Below are positions 25,154-34,516 of a stretch of DNA of 64,000 nt, piece after piece. Made by a program: the position numbers and the translations under genes. Each line of letters begins with the position of its first letter. Position 1 is the first letter of the stretch. Source of the stretch: Flammeovirgaceae bacterium SG7u.111 (GTDB lineage Bacteria; Bacteroidota; Bacteroidia; Cytophagales; Flammeovirgaceae); contig CP139021.1 of the NCBI GenBank assembly GCA_034044135.1, positions 7,230,001 through 7,294,000 of the forward strand, given 5' to 3'. The notes under the pieces were generated by a model, which saw only the letters and a program-made list of their open reading frames with translations, was not told the origin of the DNA and ran no database searches.

Positions 25154-25864
25154 TTATTTGAATTTTATGGTGTTACCAATATTAATTTCTTCGTTTTGAA
25201 GCTCCTTTAATGACTTAGAAAAAGTCAACTCTCTTTTGTCATCAGATAAGACTGCTTCATTATTTGAGAAACGTTTTATCTTTCCGTCGGTTTTGATGAT
25301 CATTTGATAAGTAACCGTTTCATAAAAAGTGCTTAATTGCGCACTAACATCTTTCGATTGATCGTCATCTTCATTTTCAGGAATGATTTCATCGGTCAGA
25401 TTTTTTAAGTTGAAAATATTTGCTTTTTCAAGGTTTCCCTTGGTGTAATCATAATACGGCTTGTACTGAACCGACTCTCCGCCTGCATCCATTTGGGATA
25501 GTGCCATATTAAGGGCATCTACATTTTCAAAACTCATCTTGATCCCATAAGTAAAGTTTTCCTTATCCTGAACTCCTTTAGCATTGGAAATTCCCGTGAT
25601 GGCATTCAGTTCAGTGGCTAGTTCTATAAAGGCTGAGTCCAAACCTTCGGCAGGATTATCGCCTAGCCCGGCCTCCTTACCTTCTTCGCTGTCTGCCAGT
25701 TGGAGCATCATGTTGAACATCTGTTTACTTGCACTGAAATCCATTACCATGGAGTAAGAGCCAGAACCATCTTTTTTAATAAAGATAGATTCTTTTATTT
25801 CAAAGCAAGATGTTGCCAGAAATGCTAATCCGCACAGAAGGAAGCTTTTGATATATTTGGTCAT
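25154..25864 (-). CDS. Hypothetical lipoprotein upstream of metK
   Basis: A 236-residue lipoprotein ([20 protein letters not shown], lipid Cys at 20) with no named domain that I recognise. The mature part begins '[34 protein letters not shown]', a pattern shared by many Bacteroidota exported proteins of unknown function, and contains '[32 protein letters not shown]'. It is presumably anchored to the outer or inner membrane facing the periplasm. The tight 7-bp spacing to metK suggests that the operon promoter (25918-25947) serves both. Confidence 0.7.
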   Translation of the reverse strand: MTKYIKSFLLCGLAFLATSCFEIKESIFIKKDGSGSYSMVMDFSASKQMFNMMLQLADSEEGKEAGLGDNPAEGLDSAFIELATELNAITGISNAKGVQDKENFTYGIKMSFENVDALNMALSQMDAGGESVQYKPYYDYTKGNLEKANIFNLKNLTDEIIPENEDDDQSKDVSAQLSTFYETVTYQMIIKTDGKIKRFSNNEAVLSDDKRELTFSKSLKELQNEEINIGNTIKFK

Positions 25865-25917
25865 TTATGTAATAAGGTTTGGAATACTTATTAATAGGAT
25901 GGTTTGTTAGATTTGGG

Positions 25918-25947
25918 CAAAAGTAATAAAAAATAGAGTTCCCAATT
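25918..25947 (-). promoter_or_regulatory. Predicted Bacteroidota-type promoter of the lipoprotein-metK operon
   Basis: On the minus strand TTG (25945-25947) is followed after 19 bases by TACTTTTG (25918-25925), matching the Bacteroidota -33 TTG / -7 TAnnTTTG consensus with proper spacing. It lies about 55 bp upstream of the lipoprotein ATG. Confidence 0.55.
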
Positions 25948-25998
25948 GCCTTTCGCAAAAAATGCTGAATATTAGGCATTAAGGAGCTCTTAACTTTC

Positions 25999-26031
25999 AA
26001 GAGAAACAGTTCTATGGAAGGTGTTTCTCTT
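25999..26031 (-). terminator. Hairpin after the small membrane-protein gene
   Basis: AAGAGAAACA and TGTTTCTCTT form a 10-bp stem with a 13-base loop, starting at the stop codon of the gene at 26030. The minus-strand sequence after it is only weakly T-rich, so termination is uncertain. Confidence 0.4.
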
Positions 26032-26305
26032 AGAATTTCAATACATAAACAGCTAGAAGAGTCAGAAGAACCACGATGAACAATTTGATCATCAGTGATT
26101 GGTTTTGTTCGTTTCTTTTTCTTGTAAAGGATTCGGAAATCCTTGTTTTTACATCTAGGTGATGATCTGGGTCACCTTTTGCATGTTGGCGTTTAGCCAT
26201 TTCAATTTTCATCTCTATTTCCTCTTTTACAGGATCGTAGTAGCGAGGAGTGAATTCGAACCTAGTATGTGAAGGTAATTTCAAAAAGCTGGGAAACTTC
26301 TTCAT
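26030..26305 (-). CDS. Small conserved Bacteroidota protein with C-terminal membrane anchor
   Basis: A 91-residue protein that begins with a conserved 'RFEFTPRYYDPVKEEIEMKIEMAKRQ' segment and ends in one hydrophobic helix ('SLMIKLFIVVLLTLLAVYVLKF', about 70-91). Proteins of this shape occur widely in Bacteroidota and are sometimes mis-annotated as riboflavin synthase subunits, with which this sequence shares no motif. It is probably a tail-anchored inner-membrane protein with a cytoplasmic charged domain. It lies between the lipoprotein-metK pair and the RNase R gene, all on the minus strand. Confidence 0.7.
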   Translation of the reverse strand: MKKFPSFLKLPSHTRFEFTPRYYDPVKEEIEMKIEMAKRQHAKGDPDHHLDVKTRISESFTRKRNEQNQSLMIKLFIVVLLTLLAVYVLKF

Positions 26306-26374
26306 ATATTTTTTCTATTTATATTAATTGCAATATCATCCTTGTAACACGAGGGAATTGCTTTTTAGTTCTTT

Positions 26375-26410
26375 AAAAACTTATAGGAGGCTATTGCCTC
26401 AAACTATAAG
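26375..26410 (-). terminator. Intrinsic terminator of the RNase R gene
   Basis: A two-part hairpin: CTTATAG/CTATAAG enclosing GAGGC-TATT-GCCTC, followed on the minus strand by TTTTT. It lies about 30 bp past the rnr stop. Confidence 0.75.
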
Positions 26411-26440
26411 GTAACCATACAAAGTTAGCAATTTATAGTT

Positions 26441-28597
26441 TTATGGTTGTGATATCCGCTCTACTAATGAAAGGTCGATATTTCTTCTTTCAAGGTTTGT
26501 GCCTATAACTTTTACCAGTAGTGGATCGCCTAGCCTAAATATTTCACCCGAGCTCCTTCCGCTTACATATTGCCGGTCTTCATCGTAGTAATATTCATCG
26601 TTGGGCAAGTCAGCTATTCGGAGCATGCCCTCACACTTCGTATCGTTTATTTCAATATACATGCCCCATTCGGTAAGGCTAGAGATAATTCCTTCCATTT
26701 CTTCGTGCATGAACTGCTGCATAAATTCTACTTGTTTGTATTTAACAGAAGCTCTTTCGGCATCAGATGCCACTTTTTCCCTTTCGGAAGAATGTTTACA
26801 TTTTGACTCGTACTCCTCCTTCTCGGCAGGCTTTCCCCCATCTAAGTAGTGCTGAAGCAAGCGATGCGTCATTACATCTGGATATCTTCGGATAGGTGAG
26901 GTGAAATGTGAATAATGCTTGAAAGCTAGTCCATAATGACCAAATGGCTCAGTAGTATATCGAGCTTTGGACATGGTTCGAATAGCTTGGTATTGCATAA
27001 TCGTTTGCTCTGGCTTTCCTTCCACTTCCTGGGCAATCTTATTTAAAGATTTTGCTAGACCATTTCCAGATGTATTTACTTGATAACCAAATCTCTTGGC
27101 AAAAAGCGCAAAGTTCATTACCTTTTCAGGATCTGGATCTTCGTGAACCCTATATACCATCGTGTTTTTATCCTTGCCTTTTCGCTGGTTGAAAACAAAA
27201 GTAGCTACTTGCTTATTGGCAAGAAGCATAAATTCTTCGATGAGTTTATGGGCATCTTTCCTGATTTTTGGTGTAAGCTCCAAAGGCTTTCCGTTTTCGT
27301 CCAACTTGAAATAAAATTCTGTGGACTCAAAACCAATAGCTCCAGCCTTAAACCTTTTGTCTTTTAAAACTTTCGCAATTTTATTTAGCACGGAAAGTTC
27401 TTCAGCGTATTCGCCCTCGTTAGTTTCTAGAGTTTCCTGCGCTTCTTCGTACGTAAACCTCCTGTCGGAATAAATAACCGTTCTGCCGAACCATTCGTTG
27501 TGGATCTTCCCTTTTTCATCGAGTTCAAAAACAGCCGAAAATGTTAATTTTTCCTCTTTAGGGCGTAAAGAGCAAAGCCCATTGGAAAGTTGTTCAGGAA
27601 GCATCGGGATGGTCCTGTCTACCAAATAGACAGAAGTAGCTCTTTCGTATGCTTCTTTTTCAAGAATGGAATCAGGCATTACATAATGTGAAACATCGGC
27701 AATGTGAATGCCTATTTCCCAAATACCGTTGCCTTTGTATTGGATGGAAAGGGCATCGTCAAAATCTTTCGCATTTTCGGGGTCAATAGTGAAAGTGGTG
27801 ATTTCTCTGAAGTCCCTTCGTTTTTTGATCTCCTCACTGGTTATTTCTTCACTAATCGACTTGGCAGCTTTTTCTATATGGTCGGGAAATTTGAAAGGCA
27901 GCCCATATTCGAACATTATCGAATGGATTTCGGTCTCATTTTCTCCCGATTTGCCCAAAACATGCTTCACCCTTCCCACAGGACTTTTGTCACCCACAGG
28001 CCATTCTATTATCTCTACTACAACTTTTTCCCCATTTTCCGCCTTTTTGGTCATTTCCCTTGGTATGAAAATATCCGTATGCATTTTACGGTTATTTGGT
28101 ACTACAAAGGCAAAGTTTTTAGAAAACTCGATTTTCCCAGCAAACTCTTTGCTGTGCCTTTCTACTACTTCTAGCACCTCACCTTCGGGACGGTTTCTTC
28201 TGGAATTGAAAAGCATTTTAAGTTTTACCTTATCGCCATGGAGCGCACCTTTTAGTCTTCTACTACTCACCCTAACGTCGTTTTCTTGCCCTTCTATAAT
28301 CACAAAGGCAAATGAAGGGTTTACAAAATCTACTGTTCCTATAAAAGTATCTCCTGCTTTGTTTGAGGTATAGTATTCTCCATGCACATTTTCAATCATG
28401 CCTTTTCTAGCCATCTCATCTATGAGCATGCCCAATGAAACCTTGGCTTTGTGGCTATGGATTTTGAGCGCTTTGGCAAGTTGTCTTCTCGAAAAGTTTA
28501 CATTTTCGTTTGCATTTAGCAACGTAATTATTTTTTTAACAAGATTATCCGAGACCTTTTTGGGCTTGGAATGTCTTGTTTTGTTCTTTTTCTTCAT
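26441..28597 (-). CDS. rnr: Ribonuclease R
   Basis: A 3'-5' exoribonuclease of the RNase II/R family that degrades structured RNA. The 718-residue protein has an N-terminal helix-turn-helix-like region ('NFSRRQLAKALKIHSHKAKVSLGMLI'), then cold-shock domains. The catalytic RNB domain starts near residue 260, with 'TFTIDPENAKDFDDALSI' containing the metal-binding Asp cluster and 'GIHIADVSHYV'. A C-terminal S1 domain follows ('MEGIISSLTEWGMYIEINDTKCEGMLRIADL'). It lacks the long basic tail of the E. coli protein. It appears to be monocistronic. Confidence 0.95.
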   Translation of the reverse strand: MKKKNKTRHSKPKKVSDNLVKKIITLLNANENVNFSRRQLAKALKIHSHKAKVSLGMLIDEMARKGMIENVHGEYYTSNKAGDTFIGTVDFVNPSFAFVIIEGQENDVRVSSRRLKGALHGDKVKLKMLFNSRRNRPEGEVLEVVERHSKEFAGKIEFSKNFAFVVPNNRKMHTDIFIPREMTKKAENGEKVVVEIIEWPVGDKSPVGRVKHVLGKSGENETEIHSIMFEYGLPFKFPDHIEKAAKSISEEITSEEIKKRRDFREITTFTIDPENAKDFDDALSIQYKGNGIWEIGIHIADVSHYVMPDSILEKEAYERATSVYLVDRTIPMLPEQLSNGLCSLRPKEEKLTFSAVFELDEKGKIHNEWFGRTVIYSDRRFTYEEAQETLETNEGEYAEELSVLNKIAKVLKDKRFKAGAIGFESTEFYFKLDENGKPLELTPKIRKDAHKLIEEFMLLANKQVATFVFNQRKGKDKNTMVYRVHEDPDPEKVMNFALFAKRFGYQVNTSGNGLAKSLNKIAQEVEGKPEQTIMQYQAIRTMSKARYTTEPFGHYGLAFKHYSHFTSPIRRYPDVMTHRLLQHYLDGGKPAEKEEYESKCKHSSEREKVASDAERASVKYKQVEFMQQFMHEEMEGIISSLTEWGMYIEINDTKCEGMLRIADLPNDEYYYDEDRQYVSGRSSGEIFRLGDPLLVKVIGTNLERRNIDLSLVERISQP

Positions 28598-28933
28598 TAT
28601 AAATTGGAATTTGTGCTGAGGGAAGGTTAATTGCTTTTATTGAGGTTAAGCGTCCCCCAGGCTTAAAAATAGCCTATTTGGCTGTGATATTGTAACGTTT
28701 TAAGATTTGTTATTTTGCTAAAACGCTAATTTAACTTCTGCAAAGATATAGTTAAAAAAAGATAAGTTTTAGCACAAGTATTAAAAATACCAAATTTTGG
28801 AGTCTAAATAACCGAAATATTTTGCTAGAAAAAATGCCTAGAAGAGCGAGTGTATTAATCTGACCTTGAGGGAAATAAAAAAGAGGCATAAGCCTCTTCT
28901 CTGTGTAGTTTACTATGTGTATGAGAGATTTCT
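28598..28933. other. Intergenic stretch upstream of RNase R
   Basis: The region holds a possible -7 box for rnr on the minus strand (TATCTTTG at 28741-28748), about 145 bp upstream of its start, without a good -33. The terminator of the next gene is at 28876-28900. No open frame or RNA gene was seen. Confidence 0.45.
28876..28900 (-). terminator. Intrinsic terminator of the small helical-repeat gene
   Basis: AGAGGC and GCCTCT form the stem with an ATAA loop; on the minus strand the flanks extend pairing and are followed by six T. Confidence 0.8.
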
Positions 28934-29341
28934 TTAGCCCTGTGTTTTTTGCTCAGCTTCTTGCTGTTCTTTTTGGTACACTTCATTTTCAGGAACACGT
29001 CTGCTCAAAATGAAATAAAGGTTTTCAGCTTTTGCCCATTCGCCAGTAGTTTTATATATATCGGCTTGCTTTTCCAGCGTATGGTTTATTTTTTCGTAAA
29101 TGTCTGCTTTTTCTACTTTATTATAAGCTGAATAGTAATAGCCAGCAGCATGTAAATATTGTTCTTCAGCAAACGCATCATCTCCGTCAAATAGGTTTTC
29201 GATGAAGGTAACTTTTTCCTCGAGTTGCCCATCTACACCGTACATAGAGACTATTCTTCTATATTCTTTGAGAGCTCCTTTGTAGTCACCCTCTTCAAAC
29301 ATACTGTTTATGTCGCTTACAATTATTCCAGTATAATCCAT
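28934..29341 (-). CDS. Small TPR-like cytosolic protein
   Basis: A 135-residue protein taken from the ATG at 29341; a longer in-frame start at 29455 would add a Phe/Cys/Lys-rich stretch that looks non-coding. It is composed of helix pairs typical of TPRs, such as 'MFEEGDYKGALKEYRRIVSMYG', 'AFAEEQYLHAAGYYYSAYNKVEKADIYEKI' and 'TGEWAKAENLYFILSRRVPEN'. It probably mediates protein contacts; no partner is evident. It is downstream of the ABC exporter on the same strand, about 200 bp away, with its own terminator. Confidence 0.6.
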   Translation of the reverse strand: MDYTGIIVSDINSMFEEGDYKGALKEYRRIVSMYGVDGQLEEKVTFIENLFDGDDAFAEEQYLHAAGYYYSAYNKVEKADIYEKINHTLEKQADIYKTTGEWAKAENLYFILSRRVPENEVYQKEQQEAEQKTQG

Positions 29342-29543
29342 ATTAACAATTAAATTTGTTTTATTTTTTAATAAAACACAATGTTTTAAATCTAGTTTGC
29401 AGGAAAAGAATAAGAGAAAATTCAATTTTTTAGCTATTGGACATATTCCTGCCACTAAAGAAACGCCAACTGTTGGTTGAGCTTATGAAGAAGCGAAAAA
29501 ACTTTTTGTTTTTAAGGTTATTTTGAAATTTCTATTCAATATT

Positions 29544-31346
29544 TTACTCAATTATTTCCTCTTGAAGCTTCAAAAAGCCATTATATACTCCATTGGGGAG
29601 AGTAGAAAGTTCATCGTGGTTACCTGATTCTATAATGTCTCCTTTTTCAAGCACATAAATCCTGTCCACTTTACGGATAGTGCTCAGCCTGTGGGCAATG
29701 ATGATGGTCGTTCTTCCAACCATTAATTTTTCCAATGCTTGCTGCACCATTTGTTCCGACTCCGAGTCGAGGGAGCTGGTAGCCTCGTCGAGAATCAAGA
29801 TAGATGGATCTTTCAAAATAGCCCTTGCAATGGCGATTCGTTGCTTTTGTCCTCCAGAAAGCTTTATGCCTCTTTCTCCTACCAGCGTTCCGAACCCTTC
29901 GGGAAATGAGTTGATAAAACCCAATGCGTTTGCCTTTTCGGCTGCATCTTTTATTTCCTCGTAGGTAGCGTCAGGTTTTCCATAAGCGATATTTTCTTTT
30001 ATGCTTCCTCCAAAAAGAACCACTTCTTGGGGTACTATGGCAATATTTGCTCGGTAGCCATTTATATCGTAGTCATAAATATTTTTACTATCTACGCTAA
30101 TTTGTCCATTTTGGACTTCATAGAACCTTAAAAGCGTTTGGACGATGGTTGATTTTCCTGCTCCGCTGTGTCCTATCAAAGCTATTTTTTCACCAGAGGA
30201 AATGGTTAAGTTCAATTTTTTCAGTACTTCTACACTAGTACGAGAAGGGTAGGAAAAAGCGACATCTTTGAATGTGATGTTGCCTTCTAACTTGATTTTT
30301 TTAGCTGCAGTAATATCGTCCAATTCATGCTCGCTTTTTTCGGTCAGGATTTCCAATACTCTTTCTGTTGCGCCAATTGCCTTTTGGATAGAGCTAAAAA
30401 TATCGCCCAAGCCAGCAATAGATCCACCTATAAACATGGTGTAAAAAATAAAAGAAGTGAGATCTCCGATACTCAGCTCCCCTTCTTGGACAAGGTTTGC
30501 CCCGTACCAAAGTACCAGCACAACCCCACCAAATAGGGCGAAGATGATAAATGAAATAAAAGCTCCCCTGAATCGTGCAGCTTTTAGGGCTATACCAACT
30601 GTTTTGTCCAATGCTTTTCCATACCTGTTTACCTCAAAAACTTCGTTGGTAAATGCTTTTACAATGTTGATGGCGGTAAGCGTTTCTTCCACCACCGTAT
30701 TTGCCTCGGCTAGCGAATCTTGGGTTTTTCGGGAAAAGCTCCTTATAAACTTGCCAAAGGAAAAACCAATCAGCACCAAAACGGGAATAATGGCGAGCAT
30801 AAAGAACGTTAGCTTGGGCGTGACAAAAAATAGAATAGTTGTTCCTATAAGTAGGATGGAAGTTTGCCTCACAAATTCGGCGAGGGTAACTGAAAACGTA
30901 TCTTGAAGCAGTGTGACATCACTGGTGATTCGGCTCATAAGTGCACCTGAGCGGTGTTTGTCATAAAAAGCGAGCGGAAGCGTGATGAACTTTTTGTAGA
31001 GATCTTTGCGGATATCCGCCATTGCCCTTTCACTTACTTGGGCAAAAAAGAATACTTTTAGAAAAGAAAAAATACTTTGAAGTACTAAAATACCCAAGAG
31101 CAGAAGGGCTATTTGGTCGATACTCCAGGACACGTATGCTTCTCTCGTGGCCGCATCTACCAGTTTTCCCGTGAAAAATGGAAAAGATAGCAGAACTGTG
31201 CTGGAGAAAAGCAAGCTGATAAGCCCTGCGATGAAAGGTGGTTTGTAGGGCAGCACATATCTATAAATCCCAATTAACTTTTTTAGCCCTTTTTTGTCTA
31301 GTTTCTTTTTTTCTTCCCCTTCCGAGCTGCGTTTTCTTCTTGCCAT
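29544..31346 (-). CDS. ABC exporter, fused permease and ATPase (MsbA/LmrA-like)
   Basis: A 600-residue half-transporter: a six-helix transmembrane domain (about residues 30-330) and a nucleotide-binding domain with Walker A GHSGAGKST (about 389-397), signature LSGGQKQR (about 492-499), Walker B 'ILILDEATSSLD' and H loop 'TIIIAHRLSTI'. It dimerises in the inner membrane. The family exports lipids, drugs or peptides; closeness to MsbA-type lipid flippases is suggested by layout only. The N-terminus is rich in Lys/Arg/Glu ('RRKRSSEGEEKKKLDKKGLKK'). Confidence 0.9.
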   Translation of the reverse strand: MARRKRSSEGEEKKKLDKKGLKKLIGIYRYVLPYKPPFIAGLISLLFSSTVLLSFPFFTGKLVDAATREAYVSWSIDQIALLLLGILVLQSIFSFLKVFFFAQVSERAMADIRKDLYKKFITLPLAFYDKHRSGALMSRITSDVTLLQDTFSVTLAEFVRQTSILLIGTTILFFVTPKLTFFMLAIIPVLVLIGFSFGKFIRSFSRKTQDSLAEANTVVEETLTAINIVKAFTNEVFEVNRYGKALDKTVGIALKAARFRGAFISFIIFALFGGVVLVLWYGANLVQEGELSIGDLTSFIFYTMFIGGSIAGLGDIFSSIQKAIGATERVLEILTEKSEHELDDITAAKKIKLEGNITFKDVAFSYPSRTSVEVLKKLNLTISSGEKIALIGHSGAGKSTIVQTLLRFYEVQNGQISVDSKNIYDYDINGYRANIAIVPQEVVLFGGSIKENIAYGKPDATYEEIKDAAEKANALGFINSFPEGFGTLVGERGIKLSGGQKQRIAIARAILKDPSILILDEATSSLDSESEQMVQQALEKLMVGRTTIIIAHRLSTIRKVDRIYVLEKGDIIESGNHDELSTLPNGVYNGFLKLQEEIIE

Positions 31347-31659
31347 TAATTTTTGAGGTTCCTAATTGAAAGTTGGAGTTGATACTTGAGCTTGTATTGC
31401 CAATTTGTACTTTTGGGCTGGTTCAGAAGTTTCAAGCTTCAATATGACTTAGTTTTTGTTTTGCAATGCAAAATTACTTATAAATTTTGCCGCAATTTAT
31501 AGTTTGTTCATGGTTATACCAATCAGCTATTTTGCTTTGCGCCTAAGGCTTTGCAAAAAGCAAAACTTGTTGACGCAGTAGCTTGTTTGTTTATTCACAC
31601 ATACGATTCTTTTTTTAGTAGATTTAGCCGATTTTTAAATAGGTAACAAACAGAAGATA
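31347..31659. other. Divergent intergenic stretch between the ABC exporter and priA
   Basis: AT-rich DNA that should hold both divergent promoters. A minus-strand -7-like box (TAATTTTG at 31469-31476) faces the exporter gene, and a TACTTTTG at about 31408 faces priA. Neither has an ideal partner box. No gene was seen. Confidence 0.4.
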
Positions 31660-34164
31660 ATGATGCAAGAAGTTGGGGAAAGAAAAACTTTTTTTGTGGA
31701 TGTGCTGCTGCCAGTACCCATCCCCCAGCTATTTACCTACCGTGTGCCCGAGGAAATGAACGAGTACATAGCAACTGGCCTGAGAGTAATTGTGCCTTTT
31801 GGCCCTAGGCGGGTACTGACGGCTATCATTATCAATATCCACCACAAGGCTCCTGAAAAATACCAAGCCAAATATATTTTGGATGTGTTGGACGAAGAGC
31901 CTTGCGTAAACCCTACCCAAGTAAAGTTTTGGGAATGGATAGCGTCCTATTATATGTGTACCACTGGCGAGGTAATGAACATTGCCATTCCTTCGGGTTT
32001 GAAGCTCACTAGCCAATCTCGGATTCAGCTAAATCCTGAGTTTGACTTTGAAACCACCGAAATAGAATTTACCCCAAAAGAAGAACGCTTACTGGAAGCT
32101 CTGAAACGTGCCGACAATATGCCTTACGATAAGGCTGCAGCTATTTTGGAGGTAAAGAACATCTACAATATTCTTAAGTTTTTGATAGCCAAAAAAGCTA
32201 TTTTGATTTTTGAAGAGGTAAAAGAAAAGTACAAGCCTTTAAAAATCAAAAAAGTACGGTTGCAAGAGCTATATGTGCAGTCGGAAGAAAGCCTTGAAAA
32301 GCTTTTTGAGCAATTGGCTAAAAAACCGAAGCAGGAAACGCTTTTGCTCAAATACCTTTCTCTTGTCCCTATTTATTCGCACCCTCAGGCAAATCTGGAA
32401 GGCATTGAAAAAAGTAAACTTCTGGAGCAAGGAATGTCTCCTTCTTCGTACAAAACCTTGGTGAAAAATGGTGCTTTTGAAGAGTTTGAAATCATTATCT
32501 CTAGGTTTGATGAGTACGAACCGCCAACAGACCTAGCTTCGTTTGGCTTGAGTGAAGAGCAAACTATAGTCAGGGATAAAATCTTGGACGATTTCTCAGA
32601 AAAAAACACAGTATTGCTTCATGGAGTGACGGGAAGTGGAAAGACAGAGGTTTACATAGATTTGATTTCTAAGAATTTGGAGAATGGAAATCAGGTTTTG
32701 TTCCTTTTGCCAGAAATAGCCCTCACCGCCCAGATAGTTGGGAGATTGAGTAAGGTTTTTGGAAAAAAAATGGGGGTGTATCATTCTCGGTTTTCAGACA
32801 ATGAAAGAGTAGAAGTGTGGAAAGGAGTGCAAGACGGAACGTACAATTTCATAGTAGGTGTCCGCTCGTCAATTTTTCTACCGTTCGATAATTTGGGGCT
32901 GATTATAGTAGATGAGGAGCACGAGCCGTCTTACAAACAATACGATCCTGCCCCACGCTACAATGCCCGTGATGCCGCTATGGTATTGGCAAATTTCCAC
33001 CATGCAAAAACCCTTTTGGGCTCAGCCACTCCTTCCGTAGAGTCGTACTACCTTGCCCGGAAAGGGCAATATGGTTTTGCGGAGCTTACGCAAAGATATG
33101 GCGATGCAGTGATGCCAGAGATTGTTTTGGCCAATACAAGACTTGAGCAGCAGCAGCGGAAAATGAAGGGCGATTTTTCGAGCGTTCTTTTGGGTGAAAT
33201 AGAAAGAACGGTTTCGGAAAAATTTCAGGTGATTTTATTTCAAAACAGAAGAGGATACGCGCCTTATCTTACTTGCGAGACTTGTGGATGGATTCCAAAA
33301 TGCAAGCAGTGCTCTGTTAGTTTGACCTATCATCTGTACCGCAACCAAATGCGCTGCCATTATTGTGGTTATTCCGAACCTCCCATTCATTCTTGTGCTG
33401 TTTGCGGGTCTAAGAAAATAAAAACGGTGGGGCTAGGCACGGAAAAAATTGAAGACGAGCTCAAACTCTTATTGCCCACAGCCCGCATCGACCGGATGGA
33501 CTTGGACACCACGAGGAAGAAAAATAGTTACCAACAAATTATTTCAGATTTTGAACAGCAAAATATTGATATACTTGTCGGGACACAAATGGTGACCAAA
33601 GGGCTAGATTTTGACTGTGTTCATTTGGTTGGTGTATTCGATATCGACCGCCTGATTCACTTCCCCGATTTCCGCTCGCACGAAAGAGCTTTCCAAATGA
33701 TGACCCAAGTAAGTGGTAGAGCTGGACGCCGAGGGAGGCAAGGAAAAGTAGTTATCCAGACATCTTCTCCGGAGCAACGCTTGCTCAAATTAGTGGTAAA
33801 TGGAGATTATCAATCATTCTTTGCACGGGAAATTCAGGAGCGAAAAAAGTTTTTGTACCCTCCTTTTACAAGGATAATCGAGATTACATTGAAAAGTGAG
33901 GATAAAATTTTGTGCCAAGATGCTGCTGATTTTTTTACTAAAAACTTGGCAAAGCAACTAGGTAAAAGGCGAGTATTGGGGCCTGAAGCTCCCTTTATTG
34001 ACCGAATTAGAAATCAGTTTTTGAGAAATGTGATGATTAAGCTGGAGCGAGGGACGGTTAATCTATCACTTGCTAAAGAACTTATTGAGAAAGAAATTGA
34101 TGAGCTGGGTAAACATAAGCAGTATAAAGCAGTAGCTACTGTGATTGATGTAGATTCAATTTAA
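31660..34164 (+). CDS. priA: Primosomal protein N' (replication restart helicase PriA)
   Basis: A superfamily 2 helicase that reloads the replisome at stalled forks. In order, its 834 residues show the 3'-DNA binding domain ('FFVDVLLPVPIPQLFTYRVP'), Walker A GVTGSGKTE (about 322-330), Walker B 'IIVDEEHEPSYKQYDPAPRYNARD' (about 415-435) and 'LLGSATPSVESY'. A zinc-binding region follows with paired cysteines between about 540 and 590 ('CETCGWIPKCKQC', 'CHYCGYSEPPIHSCAVCG'), then 'GTQMVTKGLDF' and 'QVSGRAGRRGRQGKV'. All helicase motifs are intact. The sdpR-like gene begins 71 bp downstream. Confidence 0.97.
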   Translation: MMQEVGERKTFFVDVLLPVPIPQLFTYRVPEEMNEYIATGLRVIVPFGPRRVLTAIIINIHHKAPEKYQAKYILDVLDEEPCVNPTQVKFWEWIASYYMCTTGEVMNIAIPSGLKLTSQSRIQLNPEFDFETTEIEFTPKEERLLEALKRADNMPYDKAAAILEVKNIYNILKFLIAKKAILIFEEVKEKYKPLKIKKVRLQELYVQSEESLEKLFEQLAKKPKQETLLLKYLSLVPIYSHPQANLEGIEKSKLLEQGMSPSSYKTLVKNGAFEEFEIIISRFDEYEPPTDLASFGLSEEQTIVRDKILDDFSEKNTVLLHGVTGSGKTEVYIDLISKNLENGNQVLFLLPEIALTAQIVGRLSKVFGKKMGVYHSRFSDNERVEVWKGVQDGTYNFIVGVRSSIFLPFDNLGLIIVDEEHEPSYKQYDPAPRYNARDAAMVLANFHHAKTLLGSATPSVESYYLARKGQYGFAELTQRYGDAVMPEIVLANTRLEQQQRKMKGDFSSVLLGEIERTVSEKFQVILFQNRRGYAPYLTCETCGWIPKCKQCSVSLTYHLYRNQMRCHYCGYSEPPIHSCAVCGSKKIKTVGLGTEKIEDELKLLLPTARIDRMDLDTTRKKNSYQQIISDFEQQNIDILVGTQMVTKGLDFDCVHLVGVFDIDRLIHFPDFRSHERAFQMMTQVSGRAGRRGRQGKVVIQTSSPEQRLLKLVVNGDYQSFFAREIQERKKFLYPPFTRIIEITLKSEDKILCQDAADFFTKNLAKQLGKRRVLGPEAPFIDRIRNQFLRNVMIKLERGTVNLSLAKELIEKEIDELGKHKQYKAVATVIDVDSI

Positions 34165-34211
34165 ATAAAAGTTTTTCTAACCAGAACCTTTTTTTTAATC
34201 AATCGTTTATA

Positions 34212-34233
34212 TATTTAGATAATTATCTAAATA
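34212..34233 (+). promoter_or_regulatory. Perfect 22-bp palindrome, probable SdpR/ArsR operator
   Basis: The half-site TATTTAGATAA is followed directly by its exact reverse complement. The palindrome ends two bases before the ATG of the ArsR-family gene, and TATATTTA within 34209-34218 approximates a -7 box. A repressor bound here would block both initiation and its own translation start region, which fits autorepression. Confidence 0.75.
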
Positions 34234-34235
34234 CT

Positions 34236-34490
34236 ATGAAAAAAGTTTTTAAAGCAGTTGATGACCCTACCAGGAGGGAGATACTGGATATGCTGAAGTT
34301 AAAGGACATGACAGCAGGCGAAATAGCCGAGGTGTTTTCCATTAGCAAGCCAAGTATTTCTTATCACCTCGATCTTCTCAAACAGGCAGACTTAGTCAGT
34401 TCTGATAAAAAAGGGCAATTCGTGTATTACTCGCTCAACACTTCGGTGCTCGACGAGGTAATTGGCTGGTTGCTAAACTTAAAAAAATAA
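34236..34490 (+). CDS. ArsR/SmtB-family repressor, SdpR type
   Basis: An 84-residue winged-helix protein: 'MKKVFKAVDDPTRREILDMLKLKDMTAGEIAEVFSISKPSISYHLDLLKQADLVSSDKKGQFVYYSL'. The recognition helix is 'SKPSISYHLDLLKQADL'. It lacks the Cys/His metal sites of ArsR/SmtB sensors and matches the SdpR branch ('autorepressor SdpR family') encoded next to SdpI-type proteins. In Bacillus, SdpR represses its own operon until SdpI bound to toxin sequesters it at the membrane. A perfect palindrome precedes the start codon, and the sdpI-like gene starts 26 bp downstream. Confidence 0.88.
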   Translation: MKKVFKAVDDPTRREILDMLKLKDMTAGEIAEVFSISKPSISYHLDLLKQADLVSSDKKGQFVYYSLNTSVLDEVIGWLLNLKK

Positions 34491-34516
34491 TACTCTACCT
34501 TTCTAAACCTAATGTT

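Noticed and set aside
31550-31575. GCTTTGCG...GCAAAAAGCAAAAC inverted sequence upstream of priA as a regulatory hairpin
   Set aside because: The pairing is short and imperfect with no T run or operator pattern; it may be chance in an AT-rich intergenic region.
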